Of a stretch of 64,000 nt of DNA, positions 35,498 to 42,513 are shown piece after piece. Below the pieces are notes generated by a model that saw only the letters and a list, made by a program, of their open reading frames with translations, made no database searches and was not told the DNA's origin. The translations under genes and the position numbers were made by a program. How positions within the stretch are numbered: the stretch's first letter is position 1; the number at the start of each line of letters is the position of its first letter. Origin of the DNA: Flavobacterium sp. W4I14 (GTDB lineage: Bacteria > Bacteroidota > Bacteroidia > Sphingobacteriales > Sphingobacteriaceae); assembly GCA_030817875.1 (NCBI GenBank), contig JAUSZU010000001.1, positions 5,952,001 through 6,016,000 of the forward strand, in the 5' to 3' direction.

Positions 35498-35545
35498 TAT
35501 CTTTTTTGTACTTATAAAAAGCCTTTTAGTGTATCTTTTTTTTTG
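35498..35545 (+). promoter_or_regulatory. Shared regulatory motif, copy A, with an upstream direct repeat
   Basis: CCTTTTAGTGTATCTTTTTT begins at 35522. A second TATCTTTTTTG lies at 35498-35508, giving a 34-base direct repeat of the TATC word (35498 and 35532). A TTTG at 35542-35545, 19 bases and then TACTTG at 35565-35570 approximate the phylum's -33/-7 spacing. The peptide gene starts at 35647, so the leader is about 70 bases long. Confidence 0.7.
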
Positions 35546-35583
35546 ATTGAAATTTAATATCCAATACTTGTTTCATGTTAGGC

Positions 35584-35619
35584 CAACACAGGCGAAATCT
35601 GAAAAGCCTTAAATGAGTA
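35584..35619 (+). promoter_or_regulatory. Conserved 5' leader element, copy 1
   Basis: CAACACAGGCGAAATC then TGAAAAGCCTTAAATGAGTA. The element recurs at 41415-41452 before the second peptide pair. The GGC and GCC words can pair across an A-rich loop, so a small RNA structure or a protein site in the untranslated leader is possible. Confidence 0.6.
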
Positions 35620-35646
35620 AGAACCAAAAAATTTAAATTAAACGAA

Positions 35647-35832
35647 ATGAAAAACTTAAAATTAGAAAGTTTTGGTGTTCAGGAACTGGATGCTAAAGAA
35701 ATGCAAAAACAAAACGGAGGATGGTGGCAAGCTGCATTAGCTGCAGCTGGTGCAGTAATTTATCTTTATAATGAGGGCCACGACTTGATAAAAGGTTTCA
35801 AAGAAGGTTATAATGGAGGAAAGGAATCTTAA
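35647..35832 (+). CDS. Double-glycine bacteriocin-like precursor, pair 1 peptide 1
   Basis: A 61-residue peptide. The leader MKNLKLESFGVQELDAKEMQ ends in KQNGG at residue 25. The predicted core starts WWQAALAAAGAVIYLYNEGH and is amphipathic with small-residue spacing (GxxxxxxxxG, GFKEGYNGG), like class II two-peptide bacteriocins. The leader is nearly identical to that of the gene at 41479, including KNLKLESFGV and DAKEM. The second peptide begins one base after its stop. Export by the C39 ABC transporter at 38858 is expected. Confidence 0.85.
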   Translation: MKNLKLESFGVQELDAKEMQKQNGGWWQAALAAAGAVIYLYNEGHDLIKGFKEGYNGGKES

Positions 35833-35833
35833 T

Positions 35834-36079
35834 ATGAAAAATAAAGTAAATATGGACAATTTCAATTATGGTGTAGTTGAGTTATCGGAAGTAGAAAAAT
35901 TAGAGATTATTGGGGGAGACAAATTCTTAAATGATATAGGGTGGTTTTTCGGAAAAATTGCCAATGCTTTTGTAAATCAGCATCCTGATTCGGGTTGCGC
36001 ATACTGCCTGGACAGCGTTACATTAATTTTAATATATTTATTGCCAGAGAAATTTCCCTGGCAATACTTTATTCATTAA
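35834..36079 (+). CDS. Double-glycine precursor, pair 1 peptide 2
   Basis: An 81-residue peptide; ATG at 35834 is preferred over an upstream in-frame start inside the previous gene. The leader contains VVELSEVEKLEIIGG, matching ELEEVELVELEGG of the gene at 41686. The core begins DKFLNDIGWFFGKIANAFVN and contains CAYC, which could form a disulfide. The last residues (LLPEKFPWQYFIH) are encoded by a 26-bp near-perfect palindrome at 36040-36065, so the tail may be a recent extension across a former terminator. Confidence 0.82.
   Translation: MKNKVNMDNFNYGVVELSEVEKLEIIGGDKFLNDIGWFFGKIANAFVNQHPDSGCAYCLDSVTLILIYLLPEKFPWQYFIH
36040..36065 (+). terminator. Hairpin within the 3' end of pair 1 peptide 2
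   Basis: ATTGCCAG (36040-36047) pairs with CTGGCAAT (36058-36065), and the inner GAAATTTC is itself symmetric. It is followed by ACTTTATTC, a weak T tract. It may attenuate transcription into the downstream CPBP gene. Confidence 0.5.
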
Positions 36080-36082
36080 ATT

Positions 36083-36196
36083 ATGGAAGATATTAAATCA
36101 CTTACAAAAAAAATCACCATGTTAAAACGTATTAATAAAATTCTTTTATTATATGTGGCTTTATCCATATTTATTATGATATATAATTTTATCTAG
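36083..36196 (+). CDS. 37-aa single-helix membrane peptide
   Basis: A small frame between peptide 2 and the CPBP gene: a basic N-terminus (MEDIKSLTKKITMLKRINK) then one hydrophobic helix (ILLLYVALSIFIMIYNFI). It starts 3 bases after the previous stop and ends 4 bases before the next start, so it fits the operon snugly. It may be a small immunity accessory. No homologue is known to me. Confidence 0.55.
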   Translation: MEDIKSLTKKITMLKRINKILLLYVALSIFIMIYNFI

Positions 36197-36200
36197 CATT

Positions 36201-37091
36201 GTGAGTAAGAGTTTTGAAGAAAAAGATGGGCATTGGGTCAGAATTTTGTTCCTTGTATTTCCATATATATTTGTTGTAGGTGGATTTCAATATATAGGTG
36301 GGATACTCCTTAATGTAAATACTTCTAATATAGGCTCATTATACTCAACTAAAAATGAATTGTACATAATCTTTTTAGGGGCTTTGGGTATCTTTTTTTT
36401 AATATGGTTTTTTAGGAAATTTATTGATAAAAAACCAATAATGGATTTGGGTTTAGCGCCATTAAAATTAACTGATATTTATAGTGGCCTATTTCTTGGA
36501 TTTATTGTTATGTCGATAGGGTTCTTTATCTTACGGGCTCTTAATGAAATACATGTATTAGGTAGTAACTTAATTATATCTGAATTTTTATTGAGTATGC
36601 TCTTATATTTTCTAGTTGCATTATCTGAAGAAATTTTAATTCGGGGATACGTTCTTACTAATTTAATGGGATCGGTAAATAAATATGTTGCGCTATCCAT
36701 TTCCTCACTAATATTTAGTTTAATGCATATTGGAAATTATGGATATTCCTGGTTTAGCGCATTTGAATTATTTATTGGAGGTTTAATGTTAGGACTTCCG
36801 TATATATATACCCGAAATTTGTGGTTTCCAATTTCATTACATTTTAGCTGGAATTTCTTTCAGGGAACTATTTATGGTTTTGATGTTAGCGGTTCAAAAG
36901 GTTATAGTTTAATTAAACAAACCCATATTAATAATAACATATGGAATGGCGGTGATTTTGGCTTTGAAGGTTCGATACTATCCATCATTTTGCAAATGAT
37001 TTGTATTGTAGTTTTATATTTCATTTTTAGGAATAAGATGCCATTTAATAATAATTTATTAATTTCAAATCATACTAAATACCAACAATAA
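36201..37091 (+). CDS. CPBP (CAAX protease/Abi) family membrane protein, putative immunity
   Basis: A 296-residue integral membrane protein starting at GTG (36201) with about eight hydrophobic helices. The family motifs are intact: EEILIRG (EExxxR), FSLMHIG (FxxxH) and LHFSWNFF (HxxxN). CPBP proteins are intramembrane glutamic endopeptidases; in Gram-positive two-peptide bacteriocin loci (plantaricin, sakacin) members act as self-immunity factors. Here it follows directly the peptide pair and the 37-aa peptide. The immunity role is inferred from context. Confidence 0.88.
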   Translation: MSKSFEEKDGHWVRILFLVFPYIFVVGGFQYIGGILLNVNTSNIGSLYSTKNELYIIFLGALGIFFLIWFFRKFIDKKPIMDLGLAPLKLTDIYSGLFLGFIVMSIGFFILRALNEIHVLGSNLIISEFLLSMLLYFLVALSEEILIRGYVLTNLMGSVNKYVALSISSLIFSLMHIGNYGYSWFSAFELFIGGLMLGLPYIYTRNLWFPISLHFSWNFFQGTIYGFDVSGSKGYSLIKQTHINNNIWNGGDFGFEGSILSIILQMICIVVLYFIFRNKMPFNNNLLISNHTKYQQ

Positions 37092-37101
37092 ACTTTTCAT
37101 C

Positions 37102-37251
37102 ATGGAAAAAACAGTCATTAATAAAAATCAAAAACTGGAAAATATCTTATTTATTGCCATTCTGGTATGTATTTATCTTTTTGATCAGAGAACATATTTT
37201 ATAAACGGAGCAATACAGGGCATTAAAGATTTCGGTATTTTCCTGCCTTAA
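37102..37251 (+). CDS. 49-aa membrane peptide
   Basis: Starts 10 bases after the CPBP stop. It has a polar N-terminus (MEKTVINKNQKLEN), a hydrophobic helix (ILFIAILVCIYLF) and a second semi-hydrophobic tail (GAIQGIKDFGIFLP). There is no double-glycine leader. It may be an accessory immunity peptide or a leaderless bacteriocin. The spacing argues that it is a genuine gene. Confidence 0.5.
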   Translation: MEKTVINKNQKLENILFIAILVCIYLFDQRTYFINGAIQGIKDFGIFLP

Positions 37252-37265
37252 CAGTTTAAATAAAA

Positions 37266-37376
37266 ATGAAAAACAACCTCCTGCTATTTATCTTTCTTGC
37301 TTTTGCCCTAATTGGAATGATTTATTTAGGTGGTTATTTTATTGGTAAGGTAGCGTATTATGCTACCCACCTATAA
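37266..37376 (+). CDS. 36-aa hydrophobic peptide with Gly-rich helix
   Basis: One membrane helix, MKNNLLLFIFLAFALIGM, then IYLGGYFIGKVAYYATHL with GxxxxGG and GGxxxG spacing. It lies 14 bases after the 49-aa frame. The codons for its end form a GGTAGC/GCTACC hairpin (37349-37354 with 37362-37367), similar in idea to the end of peptide 2. Function unknown. Confidence 0.5.
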   Translation: MKNNLLLFIFLAFALIGMIYLGGYFIGKVAYYATHL

Positions 37377-37560
37377 ACATTGGCATATTTTGCGCTATAC
37401 CCCGATTAATTATAATTGAGGTTAATGCGTGTATGAAAGAAATTGCCGGGCTAGATCATAAAGTGCATAAATCTCTTACCCCCATCGCAGGATACTTTTG
37501 CTTTCCCTGGCGAAATTCATGACAAACTCTATTAATCGAGCCTTTCATCCCTACAATCAC

Positions 37561-37583
37561 CCTTTTCGTGTATCTTTTTTCTG
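37561..37583 (+). promoter_or_regulatory. Shared regulatory motif, copy B
   Basis: CCTTTTCGTGTATCTTTTTT, identical to copy A at 19 of 20 positions. It lies 48 bases before the HlyD start. A TATAATTTAATA stretch follows, aligned with AATTTAATA after copy A, so the similarity extends about 40 bases. Confidence 0.75.
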
Positions 37584-37627
37584 GTATAATTTAATAATCA
37601 CAAACTTGGCTGAAACGAAGACAATTG

Positions 37628-38794
37628 ATGATTATGCCTTTAATAGAAGACAGCAATTTCGAAGATAACTCCATTATTTTTTTACATCATACCAAGGTAC
37701 GTACACAAATTATTTATTCTGCCACAATATTATTCGTTCTTGTTGCTTTTGCCGCCTTACCTTTTATTTACACAACAGTAAGCGTTAAGGGCAATGGTTC
37801 TTTGCAGAGTAATATCGAAAGAACAGAACTGCTGGCACCTGTGGCTGGGAAAATTACCCTGATTAATTTAACCGATAACAAAAAAATAAAAAAAGGACAA
37901 CTCCTTTTAAATATAGACCCTACTATACCTGAAACACAAAATGTGATTTTGAATAATCGTTCTGGTGAATTAAAAAATTTATTAAATGATGCGCTCCTCG
38001 TTTTAAAACTGGTCGACTTAAGCAATGCAGGGCAACCTGCATTGCAAACCGGCCTGTATGCGGCAAGTTGGCAACAATACTCGGAACAGATTCAAAATGC
38101 ACTAAATGCACGCGAACAGGCCTACAAAATTTATAAAAGGTATGAAATATTATATAGCAAGAAGGTTGTTACCGAAGCAGAGTATGAGCAATATAAGTTT
38201 AATTACGATCAGGCACTTTCTGATTTTAACCTCGTAGCTAAAAAATACAAAACGCAATGGCAAACAGAATCTAATCAATATAGAAAAGAACTAAAAGATC
38301 TTGATGGCCAGAAAATCCAGCTAACCGAGCAAGAGAAATTATACCATTTAAACGCAGGAGTATCCGGAACGGTACAAAACCTATCAGGTTTACAATTGGG
38401 TTCGTTCATTACTGCCAATCAGAAAATTGGAGAGATATCGCCTGATAGTGCTTTGCTGGCCATCTGTTATATTAAACCTGCTGATATCGGTTTAATTAAA
38501 ACTGGCCAAACCGTCAGGTTTCAGATCGATGCTTTTAACTATAACCAATGGGGCTTGCTTGCTGGTGTAGTAGCCGACATTTCTGACGATATTATATTGA
38601 TTAACCAAAGCCCTTATTTTAAAGTGAAGTGTAAATTAGACAAGGACTATCTAAAATTAAAAAACGGTTATAAAGGACAGGTGAAAAAGGGGATGACCTT
38701 TAACGCACACTTTACTATTGCAGAACGAAACTTGTATCAATTGCTTTATGATAAAGTTGACGATTGGTTAAATCCAAATGGAGTTAAAAGCTAA
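37628..38794 (+). CDS. HlyD-family membrane fusion protein of the exporter
   Basis: A 388-residue periplasmic adaptor. One N-terminal membrane helix (ATILFVLVAFAALPFIYTTV) is followed by the biotinyl-lipoyl-like hairpin (LLAPVAGKITLINL and GVSGTVQNLSGLQLGSFI) flanking a coiled-coil, and a beta-barrel domain (ICYIKPADIGLIKTGQTVRF). It links the inner-membrane ABC protein to an outer-membrane channel. The start could also be ATG at 37634. The C39 ABC transporter starts 63 bases downstream, so it is the partner. Its promoter carries motif copy B. Confidence 0.92.
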   Translation: MIMPLIEDSNFEDNSIIFLHHTKVRTQIIYSATILFVLVAFAALPFIYTTVSVKGNGSLQSNIERTELLAPVAGKITLINLTDNKKIKKGQLLLNIDPTIPETQNVILNNRSGELKNLLNDALLVLKLVDLSNAGQPALQTGLYAASWQQYSEQIQNALNAREQAYKIYKRYEILYSKKVVTEAEYEQYKFNYDQALSDFNLVAKKYKTQWQTESNQYRKELKDLDGQKIQLTEQEKLYHLNAGVSGTVQNLSGLQLGSFITANQKIGEISPDSALLAICYIKPADIGLIKTGQTVRFQIDAFNYNQWGLLAGVVADISDDIILINQSPYFKVKCKLDKDYLKLKNGYKGQVKKGMTFNAHFTIAERNLYQLLYDKVDDWLNPNGVKS

Positions 38795-38857
38795 AAGACC
38801 AAAGCAGAAATTTTCAAATTTTCAATCTCACATCTCCAGTCTCAAATCTCCCTTCTA

Positions 38858-41059
38858 ATGTCTACACTAATAAAACAACGCGATATTACCGATTGTGGCG
38901 CTGCTTGTTTGGCATCTATAGCTGCTTTTTATAAATTAAAAATGCCTGTTGCGCGCATCCGCCAATTGGCCAGTACCGATCAAAAAGGAACCAATGTTTT
39001 AGGTTTGATAGAAGCGGCAAATAAACTGGGTTTTGAAGCAAAGGGCGTAAAGGGCAGTTTAGATAGTCTTTCTAAAATTCCATTGCCAGCCATTGCGCAT
39101 GTGGTGGTAAAGAAGCAATTGCAACATTATGTGGTTATTTATAAAGTAACCGATAAATATATCGAAGTAATGGACCCGGGTGATGGGAAAAAACACCGTA
39201 AAACCATTGATGAATTTACAAGTGAATGGACAGGCGTACTGGTTCTGTTATTACCTGATGAGGGTTTTAAACAAGGCAATGATAAGGTTGATACCAAAAG
39301 CCGGTTTTGGAACCTGATTAAACCGCATAAAAGTATTGTAATGCAGGCACTTTTTGGTGCTTTGATTTATACCATACTTGGACTATCTACCTCAATTTTT
39401 GTTCAAAAAATAACTGACCATGTCCTGGTAGAAGGTAATCGGAACCTGCTTAATTTAATGAGCTTAATGATGGTGGCTATTTTAGCGTTGCAATTATTTA
39501 TTGGAACGGCTAAAACTATTTTTACCATCCGCACGGGGCAGCAGATAGATGCCCGGTTGATATTGGGCTACTACAAACACCTCTTAAAACTGCCTCAGCA
39601 GTTTTTCGATACCATGCGGGTGGGTGAAATTATCTCAAGGGTAAACGATGCTGTTAAAATAAGGGCTTTTATAAACGATGTTTCCATTAACCTGGTTGTA
39701 AACGGCTTTATTGTTGTATTCTCTTTTGTTTTAATGTTTAGCTACTATTGGAAACTGGCCTTAATGATGTTGGCTGTTATTCCATTGTATTTACTGATTT
39801 ATTTCATCAGCAATAAACTGAACAAGAAAATGCAGCGCAAGTTGATGGAGGAGTCGGCCGAGTTGGAATCTCAATTGGTTGAGGGTTTAAATAATGTAGC
39901 CACAATTAAAAGATTTGGTCTTGAAAGGTTTACAAACGAGAAAACAGAAACTCATTTTATTGGCCTGCTCAGAACAATTTATAAATCAGGATTAAATTCA
40001 GTTTTTTCCGGAACATCTACCGAGGTTATTGCCCGTATGCTTACTATTATTTTACTTTGGGCGGGTGCAGGTTATGTTTTAGATGGCGAAATTACCCCAG
40101 GAGAATTATTTTCTTTCTATACGCTTATTGGTTACTTTACTGGTCCGGCTACTTCCTTAATTGGGGCAAACAAATCTATACAGGATGCGATGATCGCCTC
40201 CGATCGTTTGTTCGAAATTATGGACCTGGAGATTGAACAAAATTCGTCAAGTATTTTCCTTAAGAAAGAATTGATGGGCGATATCAGGTTTGAGCATGTA
40301 GCTTTTAGATATGGTAGTCGTGTAAATGTGTTTGAAGATTTAAACCTAAAAATTAAGGCTGGAAGTTTTACTGCAATTGTAGGAGAGAGCGGATCTGGGA
40401 AGTCTACCTTAATGTCATTACTTCAAAATATTTATCCCATACAATCGGGCAATATTTTTATCGGTAACCATGCGCTTAAGTATTTGAATAATGCCTCTTT
40501 AAGAAATTTACTAAGCGTTGTGCCTCAAAAAATTGACCTTTTTGCAGGAAATGTAATCGAAAATATTGCCATTGGCGATTATGAGCCAAATATGCAACAG
40601 ATTATTAGTATTTGTACACAACTGGGGATTATTGATTTTATTGAAGCTTTGCCAGAAGGCTTTCAGACTTATTTAGGTGAAAACGGAGCCTCTTTATCAG
40701 GCGGACAAAAACAAAGGATTGCAATAGCAAGGGCACTGTACCGTAATCCTGAAATTTTAATTCTGGACGAGGCCACTTCCTCTTTAGATTCGGCTTCGGA
40801 GCAGTATGTGCAGCGAACAATAGATTTGTTGAGAATGCAAAAGAAAACAATCATCATCATTGCGCATCGGTTACCTACTATTAGAAAAGCTGATCAGATT
40901 ATTGTATTGGATAAGGGAAAGGTTGTAGAAGAGGGAAGCCATACTGAAATGATGATGGCAAATGGCCACTACGCCAATTTATGGAAACAGCAATTTGGTG
41001 ATGATGACCTAACAGGTTTGATAACACCCACATTAGAATTTGTAAGAGATCGCATTTAA
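38858..41059 (+). CDS. Peptidase-domain ABC transporter (C39, bacteriocin exporter)
   Basis: A 733-residue protein. The N-terminal C39 peptidase has Cys13 (TDCGAAC), His90 (LQHYVVIY) and Asp106 (VMDPGDG), which cut leaders after the Gly-Gly. A six-helix transmembrane domain follows (residues ~165-440), then the ATPase domain: Walker A GESGSGKST, Q loop, signature LSGGQKQR, Walker B ILILDEATSSLD and IAHRL. It should remove leaders and export the five double-glycine peptides of this locus with the HlyD partner. The peptidase residues are intact, so processing is predicted to be functional. Confidence 0.96.
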   Translation: MSTLIKQRDITDCGAACLASIAAFYKLKMPVARIRQLASTDQKGTNVLGLIEAANKLGFEAKGVKGSLDSLSKIPLPAIAHVVVKKQLQHYVVIYKVTDKYIEVMDPGDGKKHRKTIDEFTSEWTGVLVLLLPDEGFKQGNDKVDTKSRFWNLIKPHKSIVMQALFGALIYTILGLSTSIFVQKITDHVLVEGNRNLLNLMSLMMVAILALQLFIGTAKTIFTIRTGQQIDARLILGYYKHLLKLPQQFFDTMRVGEIISRVNDAVKIRAFINDVSINLVVNGFIVVFSFVLMFSYYWKLALMMLAVIPLYLLIYFISNKLNKKMQRKLMEESAELESQLVEGLNNVATIKRFGLERFTNEKTETHFIGLLRTIYKSGLNSVFSGTSTEVIARMLTIILLWAGAGYVLDGEITPGELFSFYTLIGYFTGPATSLIGANKSIQDAMIASDRLFEIMDLEIEQNSSSIFLKKELMGDIRFEHVAFRYGSRVNVFEDLNLKIKAGSFTAIVGESGSGKSTLMSLLQNIYPIQSGNIFIGNHALKYLNNASLRNLLSVVPQKIDLFAGNVIENIAIGDYEPNMQQIISICTQLGIIDFIEALPEGFQTYLGENGASLSGGQKQRIAIARALYRNPEILILDEATSSLDSASEQYVQRTIDLLRMQKKTIIIIAHRLPTIRKADQIIVLDKGKVVEEGSHTEMMMANGHYANLWKQQFGDDDLTGLITPTLEFVRDRI

Positions 41060-41077
41060 TCATCGTCAGTCTTTACT

Positions 41078-41386
41078 ATGAAACTATTAGAATACATCGA
41101 TCGCATTAAGATTATCCATAAGCTGATAAAAGAAAGCCGTACAGGTGCACCGGAAAATTTAGCAAGAAGGTTGTCAATTTCAACTTCGAGATTATACGTG
41201 GTATTAGATGAGTTGAAAGAAATGGGGGCTCCAATAGGGTACTCGCGACAGTTACAAACATATTATTATACCCAGGCATTTGAAGTAAATATTAGAGCCG
41301 ATTTTACGGTTTTAAAGCATCAGGAGTTAATGAATATAAATGCTGGTTTTTTTTATCAGCAAAGTTATCCACTCCTTTTTTTGTAG
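41078..41386 (+). CDS. Small winged-helix (HTH_11-like) regulator
   Basis: A 102-residue protein beginning 18 bases after the exporter. The helix-turn-helix is ENLARRLSISTSRLYVVLDELKEMGAPI (shown in pieces), followed by a wing-like YSRQLQTYYYT. Proteins of this size are often found after exporter genes in Bacteroidota and may bind DNA without a ligand domain. It is a second regulator candidate besides LytTR. Confidence 0.75.
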   Translation: MKLLEYIDRIKIIHKLIKESRTGAPENLARRLSISTSRLYVVLDELKEMGAPIGYSRQLQTYYYTQAFEVNIRADFTVLKHQELMNINAGFFYQQSYPLLFL

Positions 41387-41414
41387 AGTGAGCAAAAGTA
41401 ATTTAGTAGTGTTG

Positions 41415-41452
41415 CAACAAAAGGGCGTAAACCGAAAAGCCTTTAAAGAGTA
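41415..41452 (+). promoter_or_regulatory. Conserved 5' leader element, copy 2
   Basis: CAACAAAAGGGCGTAAACC then GAAAAGCCTTTAAAGAGTA. It aligns with 35584-35619 with a few changes. Upstream there is a weak resemblance to the shared motif (TTATCCACTCCTTTTTTTG at 41366 onward), but the GTGTAT word is missing. Confidence 0.55.
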
Positions 41453-41478
41453 GGTGAGCATGAAAATATAAACTAATT

Positions 41479-41664
41479 GTGAAAAATTTAAAATTGGAAA
41501 GTTTTGGCGTTCTAGAAATGGATGCTAAAGAAATGTTGATAATTGACGGTGGGGGTAAAGGATGGGGAGGCTGGTTTGCAGTTATCGATTTTATTGTTGA
41601 GAATGGTGAAGATATCTATAATGGTTTCAGTGATGGATGGAATGGTAAACCTAAAAGACAGTAA
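41479..41664 (+). CDS. Double-glycine bacteriocin-like precursor, pair 2 peptide 1
   Basis: A 61-residue peptide with a GTG start, chosen because it aligns with the start of the gene at 35647. Leader MKNLKLESFGVLEMDAKEML ends IIDGG. The core starts GKGWGGWFAVIDFIVENGED and continues IYNGFSDGWNGKPKRQ, Gly/Trp-rich with an acidic centre and a basic end. Leader identity with pair 1 peptide 1 is about 15 of the first 19 residues, whereas the cores differ strongly, typical of bacteriocin diversification. Confidence 0.82.
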   Translation: MKNLKLESFGVLEMDAKEMLIIDGGGKGWGGWFAVIDFIVENGEDIYNGFSDGWNGKPKRQ

Positions 41665-41685
41665 TAATAACCTTAATAAAATAAC

Positions 41686-41841
41686 ATGAAGAATTTAAAG
41701 ATCGAAAATTTAGAAGGACTAATTGAATTAGAAGAAGTGGAACTGGTTGAATTAGAGGGTGGTAAATGGTATGATGTGGCGTATGCTGTAGGGAAATGGT
41801 TAAGAGAACATAGAAGTTATGAATTTGAAACACTAACCTAA
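41686..41841 (+). CDS. Double-glycine precursor, pair 2 peptide 2
   Basis: A 51-residue peptide found by reading the frame directly. The leader MKNLKIENLEGLIELEEVEL plus VELEGG is very acidic and ends at Gly26. The core is KWYDVAYAVGKWLREHRSYE plus FETLT: short and basic in the middle, with two Trp. It starts 21 bases after peptide 1 and is followed by a strong terminator. It corresponds to pair 1 peptide 2 by leader and position. Confidence 0.75.
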   Translation: MKNLKIENLEGLIELEEVELVELEGGKWYDVAYAVGKWLREHRSYEFETLT

Positions 41842-41871
41842 TTATCATTTAAAGAACTATCTTTCAAATAT

Positions 41872-41903
41872 AAAAAGTCGTATTAAAATAAATACGACTT
41901 TTT
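41872..41903 (+). terminator. Strong terminator after peptide pair 2
   Basis: AAAAAGTCGTATT (41872-41884) pairs with AATACGACTTTTT (41891-41903). It separates pair 2 from the CPBP gene at 41920, so that gene needs read-through or its own promoter. Confidence 0.9.
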
Positions 41904-41919
41904 ATATTGGCCTTAATGT

Positions 41920-42378
41920 ATGAATATGTTTTTTAAGAAAAAAATAAAGTTTAACGCTGTATTTTTATCATGTCTGCTTTTGAAAATATTTTTAAGTTAT
42001 TTATTTACTTATATTTCTGTATTTTTTTTAATTGATGATAAAACAATTAACCCATTCCAAAACGACGATAAAAAATTTATTTTTCTAACTGTGGTATTCA
42101 TAGCACCTTTTTTAGAAACACTTGTTTTTCAGTATATACCATATCATGTGCTCAAACTAGTTAAAGTTCGTAATTATTGGCTTAGATTATTTATACCAAC
42201 ACTCATTTTTGCGTTATGTCACTATTATAGCATAATGTATATTTTTGTGATGTTTTTTATGGGGATTATTTTAAATTATTTTTATTTGTATTGCGTAGCA
42301 AATAGAAAAAATGCTTTCATATGGGTGGCCTCACTTCACGCTGTTTATAATCTTTGCCAGTTTCTCTTTATGCAATAA
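41920..42378 (+). CDS. CPBP family membrane protein, variant motif, putative immunity
   Basis: A 152-residue protein with about four to five membrane helices. The family motifs are recognisable but altered: FLETLVFQ instead of EExxxR, LIFALCHYYS (FxxxH) and SLHAVYNL (HxxxN). The ETxxFQ form occurs in CPBP proteins of Bacteroidota. It is half the length of the CPBP at 36201 and consists of the core domain only. It lies 78 bases after peptide pair 2, matching the module order of pair 1. Confidence 0.8.
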   Translation: MNMFFKKKIKFNAVFLSCLLLKIFLSYLFTYISVFFLIDDKTINPFQNDDKKFIFLTVVFIAPFLETLVFQYIPYHVLKLVKVRNYWLRLFIPTLIFALCHYYSIMYIFVMFFMGIILNYFYLYCVANRKNAFIWVASLHAVYNLCQFLFMQ

Positions 42379-42513
42379 TTATCCTCAGTTAAGATTTAAC
42401 CAGCGCTTCTGCTTTTACAAACTTTCTTATATTTAATATCAACTTAGGTTGGTAATTTACCTGGTGTTGCGAACCAATGGGCAGGACTTTAGTTGTAACG
42501 TGAATCAACTTAA

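Noticed and set aside
36201..37091. CPBP gene as a general prenyl protease of housekeeping type
   Set aside because: Direct placement after bacteriocin-like peptides and low-GC small-gene operon favour an immunity role, although enzymatic function is still possible.
37432..37521. 29-codon frame (MKEIAGLDHKVHKSLTPIAG...)
   Set aside because: No leader, no conserved spacing and no relation to the other peptides; probably chance.
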